Positions 1 to 8,233 of a stretch of DNA of 64,000 bases are shown here, in pieces. The notes below the pieces were generated by a model, which saw only the letters and a list, made by a program, of their open reading frames with translations, did no database searches and was not told the DNA's origin. Numbering within the stretch: position 1 is the first letter of the stretch; the number at the start of each line of letters is the position of its first letter. The position numbers and the translations under genes were made by a program. This DNA comes from Paenarthrobacter nitroguajacolicus (GTDB taxonomy: Bacteria > Actinomycetota > Actinomycetes > Actinomycetales > Micrococcaceae): positions 1-64,000 of the forward strand of contig NZ_JAQPPK010000011.1 in the NCBI RefSeq assembly GCF_029952445.1, in the 5' to 3' direction.

Positions 1-184
1 GCGGAACGCGATTGCTGCGGCGAAGGCGATCAACGCGGCGAAGATGGCGTTGTGGGGGGATGGGACGCATCGGGTGTCGTTGGATGAGGTGATCGTGACC
101 ATGCGTGAAACGGGCAAGGACATGTCCGATAAGTACAAGGAAACCGCGATGGGCGGCCTCGCCGTCAACGTCGTCGAATGCTGA
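1..184 (+). CDS. sdaA: L-serine ammonia-lyase, C-terminal fragment (5' end outside window)
   Basis: Only the last 60 codons are present; the reading frame starts at base 2 and stops with TGA at 182-184. The visible tail contains the segments [17 protein letters not shown] and [10 protein letters not shown], which match the conserved C-terminus of the alpha domain of the iron-sulfur L-serine dehydratase (SdaA/SdaAB). The enzyme deaminates L-serine to pyruvate and ammonia in the cytoplasm; the cysteine two residues from the end is near the cluster-binding region in this family. Nothing can be said about promoter or start. The family call rests on the tail alone but the motif is distinctive. Confidence 0.85.
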   Translation, partial: RNAIAAAKAINAAKMALWGDGTHRVSLDEVIVTMRETGKDMSDKYKETAMGGLAVNVVEC

Positions 185-222
185 GTCTTTTTACTGTCGG
201 TGCCTAGTGCCATGCTGTATCC

Positions 223-1044
223 ATGAGCGGGGGATACGACAGGGATTTTTTGCGGGCACGCCTTGAACTGCCCAGTCCGTCGGCAACGACGATACTTTTG
301 GACTACATCCACTTCTCCGTGCGTTTCCGGGCTGCCCGGAAGCTCGCGGCGATCGTGGGAGTCAACATCAGCGGTGCGGAACTGAACCCCCTAGCACGGG
401 AAGGGACCTGGCACTTCGATGACAGGATCCCCAGGGAACAGCAGGCCGGCCCTGATGTCTACAAGAACAACGCCTTCGATCGGGGCCACTTGGTGCGGCG
501 GCTGGACCCCGTGTGGGGTGATGCGGCCACGGCCAAGAAGGCCAACCAAGCTACATTCTCGTTCACCAATGCCGCGCCCCAAGTGGACGACTTCAACCAG
601 GGCAAGGAACTTTGGGTGGGCCTGGAGGACCACGTGCTGGGACATGCCGACGCCTACGACGCCAAGCTCAGTGTCTTCACTGGACCTGTGCTCCTGGACG
701 ATGATCCTCCCTACCGCGGCGTCCAAGTGCCAAGGAAGTTCTGGAAGATCGCCGCGTGGACCAACGATGCCAAGCTGGCCGCCGTCGGATTCGTCCTTGA
801 CCAGTCGCCCTTGCTCGGCAAAGTGGAACTGAAGAGGGCCATCGACCAACGGCTCCTGGAAGGCGAGCCGCCGCCCTTGGGACCGTTCCGGACTTTCCAG
901 GTTCCCATCGGAGAGATCGCGGACCTCACCGGGCTGAGCCTCAGCCGCCTCACGAACGCGGACAGGCTGGTCAGCGGCCAGCGTGAGCTTGGGAAAGCGC
1001 CCAAGGCCATCCAGTTGGAGAGCATGGAACAGATCCGACTATAA
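223..1044 (+). CDS. DNA/RNA non-specific endonuclease (NUC1/EndoG family)
   Basis: A 273-residue protein with the hallmark FDRGHLVRR at about residues 85-93, where His89 of DRGH is the expected general base, and FTNAAPQ at about 115-121, whose Asn would bind the catalytic Mg2+ in the beta-beta-alpha-metal nuclease fold. These enzymes cut DNA and RNA without sequence preference. No signal peptide is visible, which is unusual for a secreted nuclease of this family, so a cytoplasmic or otherwise exported role is open. The gene stands alone, 38 bp after sdaA and convergent with the CYTH gene. The ATG at 223 lacks a clear Shine-Dalgarno sequence. Confidence 0.85.
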   Translation: MSGGYDRDFLRARLELPSPSATTILLDYIHFSVRFRAARKLAAIVGVNISGAELNPLAREGTWHFDDRIPREQQAGPDVYKNNAFDRGHLVRRLDPVWGDAATAKKANQATFSFTNAAPQVDDFNQGKELWVGLEDHVLGHADAYDAKLSVFTGPVLLDDDPPYRGVQVPRKFWKIAAWTNDAKLAAVGFVLDQSPLLGKVELKRAIDQRLLEGEPPPLGPFRTFQVPIGEIADLTGLSLSRLTNADRLVSGQRELGKAPKAIQLESMEQIRL

Positions 1045-1069
1045 GCCCACCCCATGTGAGTAAGAAGAC

Positions 1070-1585
1070 TTAAAGCTTGGCCATGATCAGATCCAGGTAG
1101 GCGCCCTTTGCCAGATTCTGGGAGTCGATTCCCAAGGCTTCCATGAGTTCACGGGCCTGGTCAGTGGCTTCTTCGGGACCAAGTCGTTCTCCAACGGCAA
1201 CTTCAAGCTCGACGAAGTCACCCAGCCCGTCCACCGAGTCCAAATGGATGCGGGCATCTCCCACTTGAACCATGGCGCGATGTTTTCTCACACGTCCAAG
1301 CTCCCCATGCGCGTCCGTCAGCACCAAGCGAAGTCCGTCCGGGTCCGACGTCGCAGAATGGGTGTAATACGACGACTTCGGTCCAAGCTCGTCTGGCCTG
1401 CGGTAGAAAATCAGCACCCCATCACCATCGCCGGTGATGCGAAGCTTGAGCCGCCCGTTCGGGCACTCGAAGAAAGTATCATCCTGCCTGCTGTGCACAG
1501 GTTCTGAGCCACCCAAGGCAAGCACGATCGGTAACAGCCGCTCGATGCTGTCGACACGTGCCTTGATTTCAATATTCGTTGGCAT
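1070..1585 (-). CDS. CYTH-domain protein (class IV adenylate cyclase / triphosphate tunnel family)
   Basis: A 171-residue protein starting MPTNIEIKARVD; the EIK segment near residues 5-7 is the ExExK-type signature of CYTH enzymes, which bind triphosphate substrates and two divalent metals inside a beta-barrel. Further supportive pieces are the basic strand RLKLRI and the acidic strand DFVELEV. Known members are CyaB-type adenylate cyclases, thiamine triphosphatases and inorganic triphosphatases; the sequence does not separate these. It is monocistronic and convergent with the nuclease gene. Confidence 0.8.
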   Translation of the reverse strand: MPTNIEIKARVDSIERLLPIVLALGGSEPVHSRQDDTFFECPNGRLKLRITGDGDGVLIFYRRPDELGPKSSYYTHSATSDPDGLRLVLTDAHGELGRVRKHRAMVQVGDARIHLDSVDGLGDFVELEVAVGERLGPEEATDQARELMEALGIDSQNLAKGAYLDLIMAKL

Positions 1586-1747
1586 GGACTTCCCCCCGGA
1601 TCACTGGCGACTATTGACGCGGCGGAACGAGCCACCGGTGGCTACCAAGCCTAGCGAACAGCTGTAAGACTCCTGGGGAACGTTTCGTTTGCTCTTCCGG
1701 CTGGCCCAACCAGCCGATTTCTCCCAGCCCGATAGACTTGGAGCTGC

Positions 1748-2896
1748 ATGTCCGCATGCGCACCATGCTTTGAACACCGCTTTGAACACTGCACCAAAAC
1801 CCTGAGATTGGACACGGCCACCTTGCGAGAATTTACCGCCCGCTTTGCCACTGCCGAGGAAACCGATAACTGGGACAAGCACGTCACTGCCAATCCGAAC
1901 GGCGGCAACATGCTGCAGTCGGACGCCTACGCGGCAGTCAAGGACGGCAACGGCTGGCTGGTCCGCCGGCTCGTCATCGAGACCGCAGAGTACTCCAGCT
2001 ACAACCTCTTGCTGGAGAAGAAGTTCCCCGTCCTGGGACGGCTCTGGTACCTCATCAAGGGGCCGGACGCGGAGTCCGTCGACGACATCAAGCCGATGCT
2101 GGACGCCGTCGCCACCTTGGCGAGAGAGCAGAAACTGAACGTCTTCGCCATCAAGATAGAGCCCGACGTCGTGGAGTCACCTGAGGTGGTTGCCCAACTG
2201 AAGGCGGGTGGCCTGGTGAAGGCCCCGAACATCCAATCCAACGACTCCACCGCTGTGCTGAACGTCGCGGCCCCGGCCAACGAGGTGCTCAGGAGTATCT
2301 CCTCCCGTGCCCGCAACGCAGTCCGTCGGGCCGAGCGCGAAGGCTGCGAGGTCGTCCGAGGGGAGCCGGGCGAAGACAGCTACCGCAAGCTCTACGCCCT
2401 GATGCAGAACACCATGAACGCCAAGGGTGCCATGCCACTGCGAAGCTACGAGTACTACGCCACGTTCTGGGGCGAGTTCTGCAGCCGTGGCCAAGGACAA
2501 TTCTTCTTCGTCTACGAAGACGGTGCTCCGAGCGTCGGAGCTTTCGTCATCAACTACGGCTCCAAGGCCACCTACAAAGATGGTGGATCCACCCAAAACC
2601 GCAAGCAATATGGTGACTCCCACCTGGTCCAATGGGCAGCGATCCAGCGGATGCAGGAGCTCGGCTGCGTGGAGTACGACTTCTGCGGCACACCTCCCGC
2701 GGCGAGTATCAAGGACAAATCCCATCCGCTGTACGGATTGGGATCGTTCAAGACGAGCTTCACCAAGACTGTCACTGACTTTGTGGGCTGCTACGACCTC
2801 GTGCTGGGTCCGGTCCGCTACAAGCTATGGCTCAAAGGGGCCGAGCGGGTGTTCCGTCGGCTCGAAACCATGCGTACCGGCGGTCAGTTCTACTGA
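1748..2896 (+). CDS. FemABX-family aminoacyl-tRNA-dependent peptidoglycan bridge ligase (first of two)
   Basis: A protein of up to 382 residues with typical Fem features: NGGNMLQSDAYAAVK near the N-terminus, SSRARNAVRRAEREG (tRNA/lipid II binding helix), and late QWAAIQRMQELGC plus DFCGTPP. Fem ligases add amino acids from aminoacyl-tRNA to the lysine side chain of lipid II to build the interpeptide bridge. The start is uncertain: ATG 1748 has a poorly spaced GGAG and a TAGACT -10-like element just upstream that could give a nearly leaderless transcript; a TTG at 1808 would give a 362-residue protein whose N-terminus resembles the family better. The second Fem gene follows after 83 bp. Confidence 0.88.
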   Translation: MSACAPCFEHRFEHCTKTLRLDTATLREFTARFATAEETDNWDKHVTANPNGGNMLQSDAYAAVKDGNGWLVRRLVIETAEYSSYNLLLEKKFPVLGRLWYLIKGPDAESVDDIKPMLDAVATLAREQKLNVFAIKIEPDVVESPEVVAQLKAGGLVKAPNIQSNDSTAVLNVAAPANEVLRSISSRARNAVRRAEREGCEVVRGEPGEDSYRKLYALMQNTMNAKGAMPLRSYEYYATFWGEFCSRGQGQFFFVYEDGAPSVGAFVINYGSKATYKDGGSTQNRKQYGDSHLVQWAAIQRMQELGCVEYDFCGTPPAASIKDKSHPLYGLGSFKTSFTKTVTDFVGCYDLVLGPVRYKLWLKGAERVFRRLETMRTGGQFY

Positions 2897-2979
2897 CGGG
2901 CAGCCAAGCCAACAAGCCAACGAACAGGCCCGCCCCGGCCACCAACGGGCGCAAAACTAATCTAGGTGAGGTAATTTCT

Positions 2980-4323
2980 TTGACTCCGATCGAGGCTGGA
3001 ACCGACATGGAATTCGTGATTCTCAGTGACGCTGATTTCGAAACGTTCGCCAAGGGACACCCGCAGGGGAGTTTCATCCAGTCCATGGACCTGACGCGTT
3101 TCCAGCGCGCCCGCGGGCAGGAAGTGGAACTCTTCGGCGTGACCCGCGGGGGGAGCCTCATTGCAGCGGGCAAGCTTACTTACACGTCCAACCGCGTCGG
3201 CTACAAAACCGCCGACTGCGCCAAGGGACCGCTGATGGACTATAGCGACCCCGCTGTGGTTCGCTTCGTCGTCGAGCAGTTGAAAAAGCATGCGGCTTCG
3301 AAGAATGCCGCAGAGCTGCGGATCTCTCCGAACCTCCGTTACATCGCTCGTGATGAGGACGGCGCGGAGCACCCCGAGGTCGAGGACAACCGTCCCTTGC
3401 TCAAGGAACTCGAGGGCCTGGGCTTCCAGCACCAGGGCTTCGACATGAACTTCGCCAACATCAACTGGATGTTCATCAAGCAGCTCGACGGCATCGCCGA
3501 TTCCGAAGAACTCATCATGGGCATGAATTACCGCACGCGCAAGGCGATCAGGAAAGCGGAGAAGAACGGCGTTTACCTGGAACAGGCAACGCTGGATACC
3601 CTGGATGATTTCTACAATGCGCTAAGTACTGCAGGGGACGAGAAAGGCTTCACGTACCGCGAACGCGAGTACTACGAGGAACTCCTCAGGAACACCTCAG
3701 ACGAGTTCACCAAGCTCATGATGGCCAAGATCAACATCCCCGAGTATCGGGCGTCCATCACGGAGCGCTTGGAAGCTGAGTCCAAAACCCTCGCCGACCT
3801 CAAGCGGGAAGTCGAGGAGACAGGCAGCAAAAAGAAGGCCAACCGCGTCAAGGTTGTCCAGGACCTTGTGGACAGCTACGAACGCAGCCTCAAGGACATC
3901 GAGCGGTTCCCGGATTCCGTCGGAGTGGCCACGGTAGCGGCTATCCACTTTGCGTGTTCCGGGGACGAACTGACATGCGTCATCGGCGGCACCGTGCAGG
4001 ACTACATCTACTTCAACGGTGCGACGTCCCTCTACTGGGGCATGATGCTCCATGCGCTGAACAATGGCTACTCCCGGTACAACTTCTACGGAACGTTCGG
4101 CATCCAGGGCCAGGACGAGACCGGCCACGGTGGCTACGAATTCAAGAAGGGCTTCGGCGGTGAGGTCGTCCAGTTGCTGGGTGACTTCGTTGCTCCTGTC
4201 AGCCCCCTCAAGTACAACGCGTACCGCGTGGCCAGGAAGCTCGCAGGAGCCGCCCAGACAGTTCTGGGACGATTGCCGCTTGAGAAATTGCCGGTAGTAC
4301 GAAAACTGCGGGGTAACCGCTAA
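2980..4323 (+). CDS. FemABX-family peptidoglycan bridge ligase with coiled-coil arm (second of two)
   Basis: TTG start at 2980 chosen because AGGTGAGG lies at 2964-2971 with 8-base spacing; the in-frame ATG at 2827 would overlap the previous gene. This gives 447 residues (ATG 3007 is an alternative). The protein has the FemX/FemA architecture: two GNAT-like halves and, around residues 245-310, a charged helical hairpin (EAESKTLADLKREVEE and onward) matching the coiled-coil arm that contacts tRNA in Fem proteins. Family members ending in this way incorporate Ala, Ser, Gly or Thr into the bridge. Tandem Fem genes imply a bridge of at least two residues. ThrE follows 27 bp downstream, probably in the same operon. 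Confidence 0.9.
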   Translation: MTPIEAGTDMEFVILSDADFETFAKGHPQGSFIQSMDLTRFQRARGQEVELFGVTRGGSLIAAGKLTYTSNRVGYKTADCAKGPLMDYSDPAVVRFVVEQLKKHAASKNAAELRISPNLRYIARDEDGAEHPEVEDNRPLLKELEGLGFQHQGFDMNFANINWMFIKQLDGIADSEELIMGMNYRTRKAIRKAEKNGVYLEQATLDTLDDFYNALSTAGDEKGFTYREREYYEELLRNTSDEFTKLMMAKINIPEYRASITERLEAESKTLADLKREVEETGSKKKANRVKVVQDLVDSYERSLKDIERFPDSVGVATVAAIHFACSGDELTCVIGGTVQDYIYFNGATSLYWGMMLHALNNGYSRYNFYGTFGIQGQDETGHGGYEFKKGFGGEVVQLLGDFVAPVSPLKYNAYRVARKLAGAAQTVLGRLPLEKLPVVRKLRGNR

Positions 4324-4350
4324 TCAAACAAGCCAAGGGAGGATCACCGC

Positions 4351-5838
4351 GTGACTGAACGCCCCGACGGGTCCACCGGCCGGCCGCATACTGACGGTTT
4401 GCCCAAGACCCAGCCGCTGCGGCCATCCCAGGTCCGGCAGAACGTCAATGCCAAACGCATGCTCATGCGCTTGGTGCAGGGCGATAGTCCGCCCACCGCT
4501 CCAATGAACATCGTGGACCGGCTCGCGGGAAGTCCCTACGCCAACCCCACCATCCAAGTGGTGGGCGTAGATGCCTCGGCCCGCAAGACCATTGATTTCG
4601 CTCTCCATTTGGCCGAAGTCATGTTCCGGTATGGCGCAGGTGCGTTGGAAGTCGAGACCAGCATGATCGCTGTCACGGCCGCGCTTGGCCTGAAAAACGT
4701 GGAAGTGGACATCACCAACCAGTCGGTGGCCATCAACTACGCACCCAAGGACCAAACGCCCATTACGCTGCTGCGGGTGGTGCGCTCCTGGACCAACAAC
4801 TACGCCGGTCTCGCGCAGGTGCACCAACTGGTCACGGACATCGTGGCCGGGGGAGTGGGCCGTGACGAAGCCGTCCGTCGGTTGAACGAGATCATCCGTA
4901 GCGCCAAACCCTTCCCTCGGTGGATGGTTACCATCGCCTTCGGAATTTTCGCGGCCGTGTTTGTGGGCGTGCTGGGCGGCGGTATTGGTGCCTCGGCGGT
5001 GGCTTTCGGCTCCAACATCCTCATCAGCCTGTTGTCCCGTCAGCTCGTCAGATGGCGGACGGCCGACTTCTTCAACACCATGGCCTGCGCCTTCCTGGTC
5101 ACCTTCGTGGCCCTGATGCTGCGCTGGGCGGGTGTGGAGATAGCGCCATCCATTGTGGTGGCCGGTGGAATCCTGCTGCTGCTTCCCACAGGCCGGTTGG
5201 TGTCATCGGTCCAGGATGCGATCAACGGCTTCCCCGTGACGGCTGCCGGCCGGTTCCTTTCCACGCTTCTGACCTTTGGCGCAATCGTGGCGGGCATCGG
5301 TGTGGCCGTGGTGGTGGGTACCCTCATGGGCAGTGCGGTCCTGGACGTCACCCAAACATTCCCCGACGCGTATCCGTTGTGGGGCCAAGCCATCCTGATC
5401 GCCATCGCGGTGGTCGCAATCGGCGTCACCGAACAGACGCAAATGCGGCTGTTAATTCCGACGGCGGCAGTCGGGTTGGTAGGTTTCTTCGTCTTGTGGG
5501 GGGTCGGCCAAGGTGGCCTCGGCGACCGTTTGTCCCCAGCCGTCGCAGCGGTGGTCATAGGTCTGTTGGCGCGCGTGGTGGCTCTTAAATTGGGTGCCCC
5601 GCAACTGGTTGTGGCTGTTCCAGCGGCCCTGATACTGCTTCCGGGGCTCACCATTTTCCGTTCCATGTACGCCTTGACCGTTGAAGGCGGCAACATCCTG
5701 CTGGGCGCGGGTGGAATGTTCAACGCAGGCGCGATCGTATTGGGTGTAGCCGCTGGAATCGTGCTCGGCGACAACCTGGCCCGGCCGCTGACCAAGGGTC
5801 TTTCCAGCAATGAAAGACGCCGGGTGCGGCGGCGCTAG
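4351..5838 (+). CDS. thrE: Threonine/serine exporter, ThrE family
   Basis: GTG start at 4351 with GGGAGG 9-10 bases upstream; 495 residues. The first about 180 residues are the soluble DUF1212 domain (LHLAEVMFRYGAGALEVETSM is characteristic), followed by about ten hydrophobic segments, as in ThrE of Corynebacterium glutamicum, which exports L-threonine and L-serine using the proton motive force. The C-terminus is strongly basic (NERRRVRRR). Placement directly behind two bridge ligases may link amino-acid export or homeostasis to bridge synthesis, but that is inference. It is convergent with the siderophore-interacting protein gene. Confidence 0.9.
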   Translation: MTERPDGSTGRPHTDGLPKTQPLRPSQVRQNVNAKRMLMRLVQGDSPPTAPMNIVDRLAGSPYANPTIQVVGVDASARKTIDFALHLAEVMFRYGAGALEVETSMIAVTAALGLKNVEVDITNQSVAINYAPKDQTPITLLRVVRSWTNNYAGLAQVHQLVTDIVAGGVGRDEAVRRLNEIIRSAKPFPRWMVTIAFGIFAAVFVGVLGGGIGASAVAFGSNILISLLSRQLVRWRTADFFNTMACAFLVTFVALMLRWAGVEIAPSIVVAGGILLLLPTGRLVSSVQDAINGFPVTAAGRFLSTLLTFGAIVAGIGVAVVVGTLMGSAVLDVTQTFPDAYPLWGQAILIAIAVVAIGVTEQTQMRLLIPTAAVGLVGFFVLWGVGQGGLGDRLSPAVAAVVIGLLARVVALKLGAPQLVVAVPAALILLPGLTIFRSMYALTVEGGNILLGAGGMFNAGAIVLGVAAGIVLGDNLARPLTKGLSSNERRRVRRR

Positions 5839-5853
5839 CTTCGTGTGGAGTGG

Positions 5854-6693
5854 CTAGATCTGGCCGACGGGAAGCTTCTTTTCCGCCTGGAAGACTTCCT
5901 CCACGCGGCCCTGGGCCCAGTATCCGGACAATGAAACCTGCGAACGCTCCAAGCCGCGCTGGACGAAGAAGATCTCCCTGAGGCCCTTCATGTATCCCCG
6001 CTCACCGTGGGCAAAGACATCGACGCGGCCTGGCTGCCAGTCTGTGTTTCGAAGGGCGTCCAGCAAAAGGTCGCTGGATCCGGCCGGTGTTCCCTTGCGC
6101 AGCAGCCAGTGCAGTTCCACGCCCTGCGGCGCTGAGATCGGAAGGATGTCGGCTTCGCTGTCCACCTCGAGATAGACAGTTCCCCGGGCATCGGGGCTGA
6201 GCGCTTCAACGCAGGCAGCGATGGCCGGGATCGCGGCGTCATCGCCGGCGAAGAGGTACCAGTCGGCATCGGGGGAGGGGTTGTAGCCGCCCCCGGGGCC
6301 GGTGAAGATCAAAGAATCTCCGGGTTTGGCGGCGGCCGCCCAGGGGCCCGCCAAGCCCTCGTCGCCATGAACGACGAAGTCGATGGCCAACTCCTGGGCC
6401 TCCAAGTCCACCCACCGGATGGTGTAGGTCCTGGTGTGCGGCCATTGTTCGCGTGGCATATTCTCGCGGATGGCCCACAAGTCCAGGGGCTGCTCGTAGT
6501 CCACGCCGTGCTGCGGGAAGACGATCTTTACATACCGGTCCACATAGTCGTTGTTCGCGTAATCACTGAACCCTGGACCACCTGCAACGATCCGCACCAT
6601 GTGCGGCGAAAGCAGCTCGCTGCGCAGGACAGTCAAGTTGACCTGCGGACGGGTGTTGCGTGTGGCGGACGACGTGACGGGAAGAGCAGACAT
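5854..6693 (-). CDS. Siderophore-interacting protein (FAD-dependent ferric-siderophore reductase)
   Basis: A 279-residue protein of the SIP/ViuB family: an FAD-binding barrel at the N-terminus (RYVKIVFPQ; REQWPHTRTYTIRW is the RxYTxR-type FAD motif) followed by a NAD(P)H-binding-like C-terminal half (DWYLFAGDDAAIPAI; YWAQGRVEE). Members reduce ferric siderophores in the cytoplasm to release Fe2+. The ATG at 6693 directly abuts a DtxR/IdeR-type operator, so the gene should be repressed when iron is plentiful and the transcript may have an extremely short or no leader. It is convergent with thrE. Confidence 0.9.
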   Translation of the reverse strand: MSALPVTSSATRNTRPQVNLTVLRSELLSPHMVRIVAGGPGFSDYANNDYVDRYVKIVFPQHGVDYEQPLDLWAIRENMPREQWPHTRTYTIRWVDLEAQELAIDFVVHGDEGLAGPWAAAAKPGDSLIFTGPGGGYNPSPDADWYLFAGDDAAIPAIAACVEALSPDARGTVYLEVDSEADILPISAPQGVELHWLLRKGTPAGSSDLLLDALRNTDWQPGRVDVFAHGERGYMKGLREIFFVQRGLERSQVSLSGYWAQGRVEEVFQAEKKLPVGQI

Positions 6694-6712
6694 ATAGGTA
6701 AGCCTAAGCTAA
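6694..6712 (-). promoter_or_regulatory. DtxR/IdeR-type iron box
   Basis: The 19 bases read ATAGGTAAGCCTAAGCTAA on the plus strand and match the actinobacterial iron-box consensus TTAGGTTAGSCTAACCTAA at 16 of 19 positions. The box ends at the base before the start codon of the siderophore-interacting protein, so a bound repressor would cover the start site. A DtxR-family gene lies at 28634-29329 in the same window. Confidence 0.8.
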
Positions 6713-6871
6713 TGGCCCGAACGTCCGCTGGGTATGAGTCGAAGGTTACAAGCGCTCGCTCACATCACCCATGCTTCAGCCGGTCCCTCCTTCACGTTCT
6801 GCGTGCTTGGACCGGGACGCATTCACGTTTCGCGTGCGCGAGTGGGGCCGTCCTTCGCGTCCTGTCTGTTC

Positions 6872-6962
6872 GGGTGGGGATGTGGGTGAGGGTTGGCCGC
6901 AAACGGGTGGGATGTGGATGAGGGTTGGGTTGAAGGGGGTGGGATGTGAGTGAGCGTTGGGG
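6872..6962 (+). repeat. Three imperfect copies of a 32-33 bp G-rich repeat
   Basis: Copies begin at 6872, 6905 and 6937. Each opens with GGGTGGG(G)ATGTG, followed by RRTGAGSGTTGG and a variable tail. The patch sits between the siderophore-interacting protein and uracil-DNA glycosylase genes. The 160 bases before it (about 6740-6870) are also non-coding and rich in CACGTTCTGCGTG / CACGTTTCGCGTG near-repeats. No convincing ORF crosses it. It may be a local slippage product or one member of a dispersed intergenic repeat family. Confidence 0.6.
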
Positions 6963-6972
6963 GAGGAGGCGG

Positions 6973-7740
6973 CTAAAGGACCGGAAGTTCCCAATCGACG
7001 GGGTCCGCGCCCTGTTCAGCCAGCAGCTCGTTGGTCCGGCTGAAGGGTTTGGAGCCGAAGAAGCCCCGCGACGCCGAAAGTGGGCTCGGGTGGACCGAAA
7101 CCACCGCGGGCGCGCCGTCCAGCAGCGGCATGACGCTTTCGGCGTCCTTGCCCCACAACACCGCGACCAGCGGCTTCCGCTGCCCCGCCCCGTCAGTACG
7201 GTTCGCGACGGCGGTGACTGCCGCCGTCGTAATGGCCTCCCACCCTTTGCCGCGGTGGGCGCCGGCAGTTCGTGCCTCCACGGTGAGGACGCGGTTCAGC
7301 AGCAGCACACCCTGCTCGGTCCAGGCGCTGAGGTCGCCGTGGACGCGGGGTTGGAGGCCCAGGTCGTCGTGAAGTTCGCGGTAGATATTGGCAAGGCTTC
7401 GCGGAATCGGCCGCGTTTGGCGCGAGACGGAGAAGGAGAGCCCCACCGCGTGACCTGGTGTCGGGTAGGGGTCCTGGCCCAGGAGAAGTACTTTGACGTC
7501 GGCAAGGGGCTGCTGGAAAGCGCGGAGGACGTTCCCTGGAGCAGGGAGTATGTGTTTCCCGGCTCCGGCCTGCCCGGCGACATAGGCCAGGGCATCGCGA
7601 AGATGCTCTTCCACGGGGCGCATCGCATCGGCCCAGTCAGGAGCCATCAGCTCCTCAAGGGGGCGGTCAATCAGCGCGGCGTAGCCCGGATCCGCCACGC
7701 CAGCGGGTTCAAGATCAAAGAGAGCATCCTCGCCAGTCAC
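6973..7740 (-). CDS. ung: Family 1 uracil-DNA glycosylase
   Basis: A 255-residue protein with the two diagnostic motifs: GQDPYPTPGHAVGLSFSV at 88-105, where Asp90 activates the catalytic water, and HPSPLSASRGFFG at 217-229, whose His and Ser contact the DNA backbone and uracil. It removes uracil from DNA to start base-excision repair. The start is GTG at 7740; the N-terminal about 30 residues before PLEELMAPDW are poorly conserved in the family, so the exact start is less sure than the identity. The gene is divergent from the DUF3263 gene. Confidence 0.96.
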   Translation of the reverse strand: MTGEDALFDLEPAGVADPGYAALIDRPLEELMAPDWADAMRPVEEHLRDALAYVAGQAGAGKHILPAPGNVLRAFQQPLADVKVLLLGQDPYPTPGHAVGLSFSVSRQTRPIPRSLANIYRELHDDLGLQPRVHGDLSAWTEQGVLLLNRVLTVEARTAGAHRGKGWEAITTAAVTAVANRTDGAGQRKPLVAVLWGKDAESVMPLLDGAPAVVSVHPSPLSASRGFFGSKPFSRTNELLAEQGADPVDWELPVL

Positions 7741-7770
7741 CTGGCCATTGTCTCCCGCGTGGCGGGGACG

Positions 7771-7798
7771 GGGCGAATGACAGTGATGTTATTCGCCC
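7771..7798. promoter_or_regulatory. 8-bp inverted repeat in the ung / DUF3263 divergent promoter region
   Basis: GGGCGAAT at 7771-7778 and its exact complement ATTCGCCC at 7791-7798 are separated by 12 bases. The position, between divergent genes and about 50 bp before the GTG of the DUF3263 gene, fits an operator for a dimeric regulator. There is no T-tract, so a terminator is unlikely. The regulator is unknown. Confidence 0.35.
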
Positions 7799-7848
7799 GT
7801 AACATGGGGGTAGGACATTTTCCCCAACAAGCGTCGAAGGAGTATGCC

Positions 7849-8184
7849 GTGGCAGAACCAGCACCGGAACCAATGGCGCCGCAGGCAGATGGCTTGGCCT
7901 TGGAAGACCTCGCGGCCGGGACCCGAAGCGACTCCCCATTGAGTGAACGCGACCAGCAGATGTTGGCACTGGAACGGCAGTGGTGGAAGTACGCCGGGGC
8001 CAAGGAACAGGCTATCCGGGAGCTCTTCGATCTATCGGCCACCCACTATTACCAGATCCTGAATGCGTTGATCGATACCGAGGACGCGCTGGCCCACGAC
8101 CCCATGCTCGTCAAGAGATTGCGTAGACTACGTACGTCCCGCCAGCGTGCGCGGACAGCGCGGCGCTTGGGGTCGGACGCGTAA
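7849..8184 (+). CDS. DUF3263-type small protein
   Basis: GTG start at 7849 with GAAGGAG at 7836-7842; 111 residues. The core LSERDQQMLALERQWWKYAGAKEQAIRELFDLSATHYYQILNALID (broken here for reading only by function) has the look of a short sigma-like or helix-turn-helix segment and matches the DUF3263 family common in Actinobacteria. The C-terminus is very basic (RRLRRLRTSRQRARTARRL). It precedes the LytR_C gene by 49 bp, a pairing that is conserved in related genomes as far as I recall. Function unknown; a DNA-binding role is plausible. Confidence 0.75.
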   Translation: MAEPAPEPMAPQADGLALEDLAAGTRSDSPLSERDQQMLALERQWWKYAGAKEQAIRELFDLSATHYYQILNALIDTEDALAHDPMLVKRLRRLRTSRQRARTARRLGSDA

Positions 8185-8233
8185 TTCGCCAGGCTGATCT
8201 GTCAGCAGCAACCAGCAAGGACAACGCTTCACC

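Noticed and set aside
6946..8184. 412-codon plus-strand ORF from 6946
   Set aside because: Its first 301 codons run antisense through ung and have no family likeness; only the part from GTG 7849 is a real gene.
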